Positions 12,581 through 12,627 of a stretch of DNA of 12,627 nucleotides are shown piece by piece; position 1 is the stretch's first letter, and each line of letters opens with the position of its first letter. This DNA comes from Ruminococcaceae bacterium UBA7217 (GTDB taxonomy: Bacteria; Bacillota; Clostridia; Oscillospirales; Acutalibacteraceae). The stretch lies in NCBI GenBank assembly GCA_002490425.1, contig DKTZ01000054.1, positions 1 to 12,627 on the forward strand. Reading direction: 5' to 3'. A model generated the notes under the pieces. The model had not been told where the DNA came from and ran no database searches. It worked only from the letters and a program-made list of their open reading frames with translations. A program made the translations under genes and the position numbers.

Positions 12581-12600
12581 TTATCTGAAATTCAAGATAA
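12581..12600. repeat. Small palindrome upstream of the BofC_C gene
   Basis: TTATCT (12581-12586) and AGATAA (12595-12600) form a 6-bp inverted pair with an 8-nt gap, 22-41 nt before the ATG. It could be an operator. I find no convincing promoter in 12560-12627. Confidence 0.3.
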
Positions 12601-12627
12601 CACTTTTTCCCAAAAAATATTGACACA

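Overview
The window looks like chromosomal DNA of a low-GC, spore-forming Firmicute, probably a gut-type clostridium of the Oscillospirales/Ruminococcaceae kind. The basis is AT-rich DNA, TTGACA-17-TATAAT type promoters, strong AGGAGG ribosome sites, an intact sporulation sigma factor of the SigK type and a BofC C-terminal-domain protein. I ran no database search, so the taxon and all family calls rest on recognised motifs.

Left part (1-1330), minus strand: a tRNA cluster Gly(TCC)-Arg(TCT)-His(GTG)-Gln(TTG) is read from one consensus promoter at 1299-1327. One terminator lies inside the cluster, between His and Gln, and one lies after it. Beyond the tRNAs is a minus-strand gene running off the window edge (1-651) for a protein with an ADP-ribosyltransferase-like motif set. 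Its leader carries repeats and a terminator directly before the ribosome site.

Middle left (1338-3889), plus strand: a decayed prophage or phage-derived island. A structured leader is followed by five overlapping or closely spaced phage-type genes: an IS30-like HTH protein, a Cys-rich mini-protein, a DUF2786-like protein, an unknown 70-residue protein and a PAPS-reductase-like PP-loop protein with four cysteines. After them comes an 88-codon chimera in which an unrelated N-terminus is joined to the Walker B region of a large terminase. The island is bracketed by an exact 15-bp direct repeat (1338-1352 and 3875-3889) that I propose as attL/attR. Removing the island would leave a short intergenic region with two divergent promoters, one for the tRNAs and one for the next operon.

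Middle (3904-6698), plus strand: one promoter drives an ECF-transporter S component, an overlapping uridine-kinase-like P-loop kinase, an overlapping unknown 230-residue protein and a DUF362 protein. Import followed by phosphorylation of the same vitamin-like or nucleoside-like compound is the simplest reading of the first two genes.

Right part (6768-12627): a zeta-toxin-like kinase with a small upstream partner (a likely toxin-antitoxin pair with its own promoter and terminator); an AraC/GyrI-type regulator with a possible internal translation start; sigK, whose ribosome site and proposed TTG start are buried in a terminator-like hairpin; a large cytoplasmic (alpha/alpha)6-barrel glycosidase; and a convergent minus-strand membrane-anchored BofC_C protein. 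The two candidate parts of the pro-sigma-K system (sigK and BofC_C) lie about 3 kb apart.

The strongest leads are the att-like repeat pair with the terminase fusion, the sigK hairpin, the ECF-kinase pair, the zeta pair, and the ART-like gene with its attenuator-like leader.
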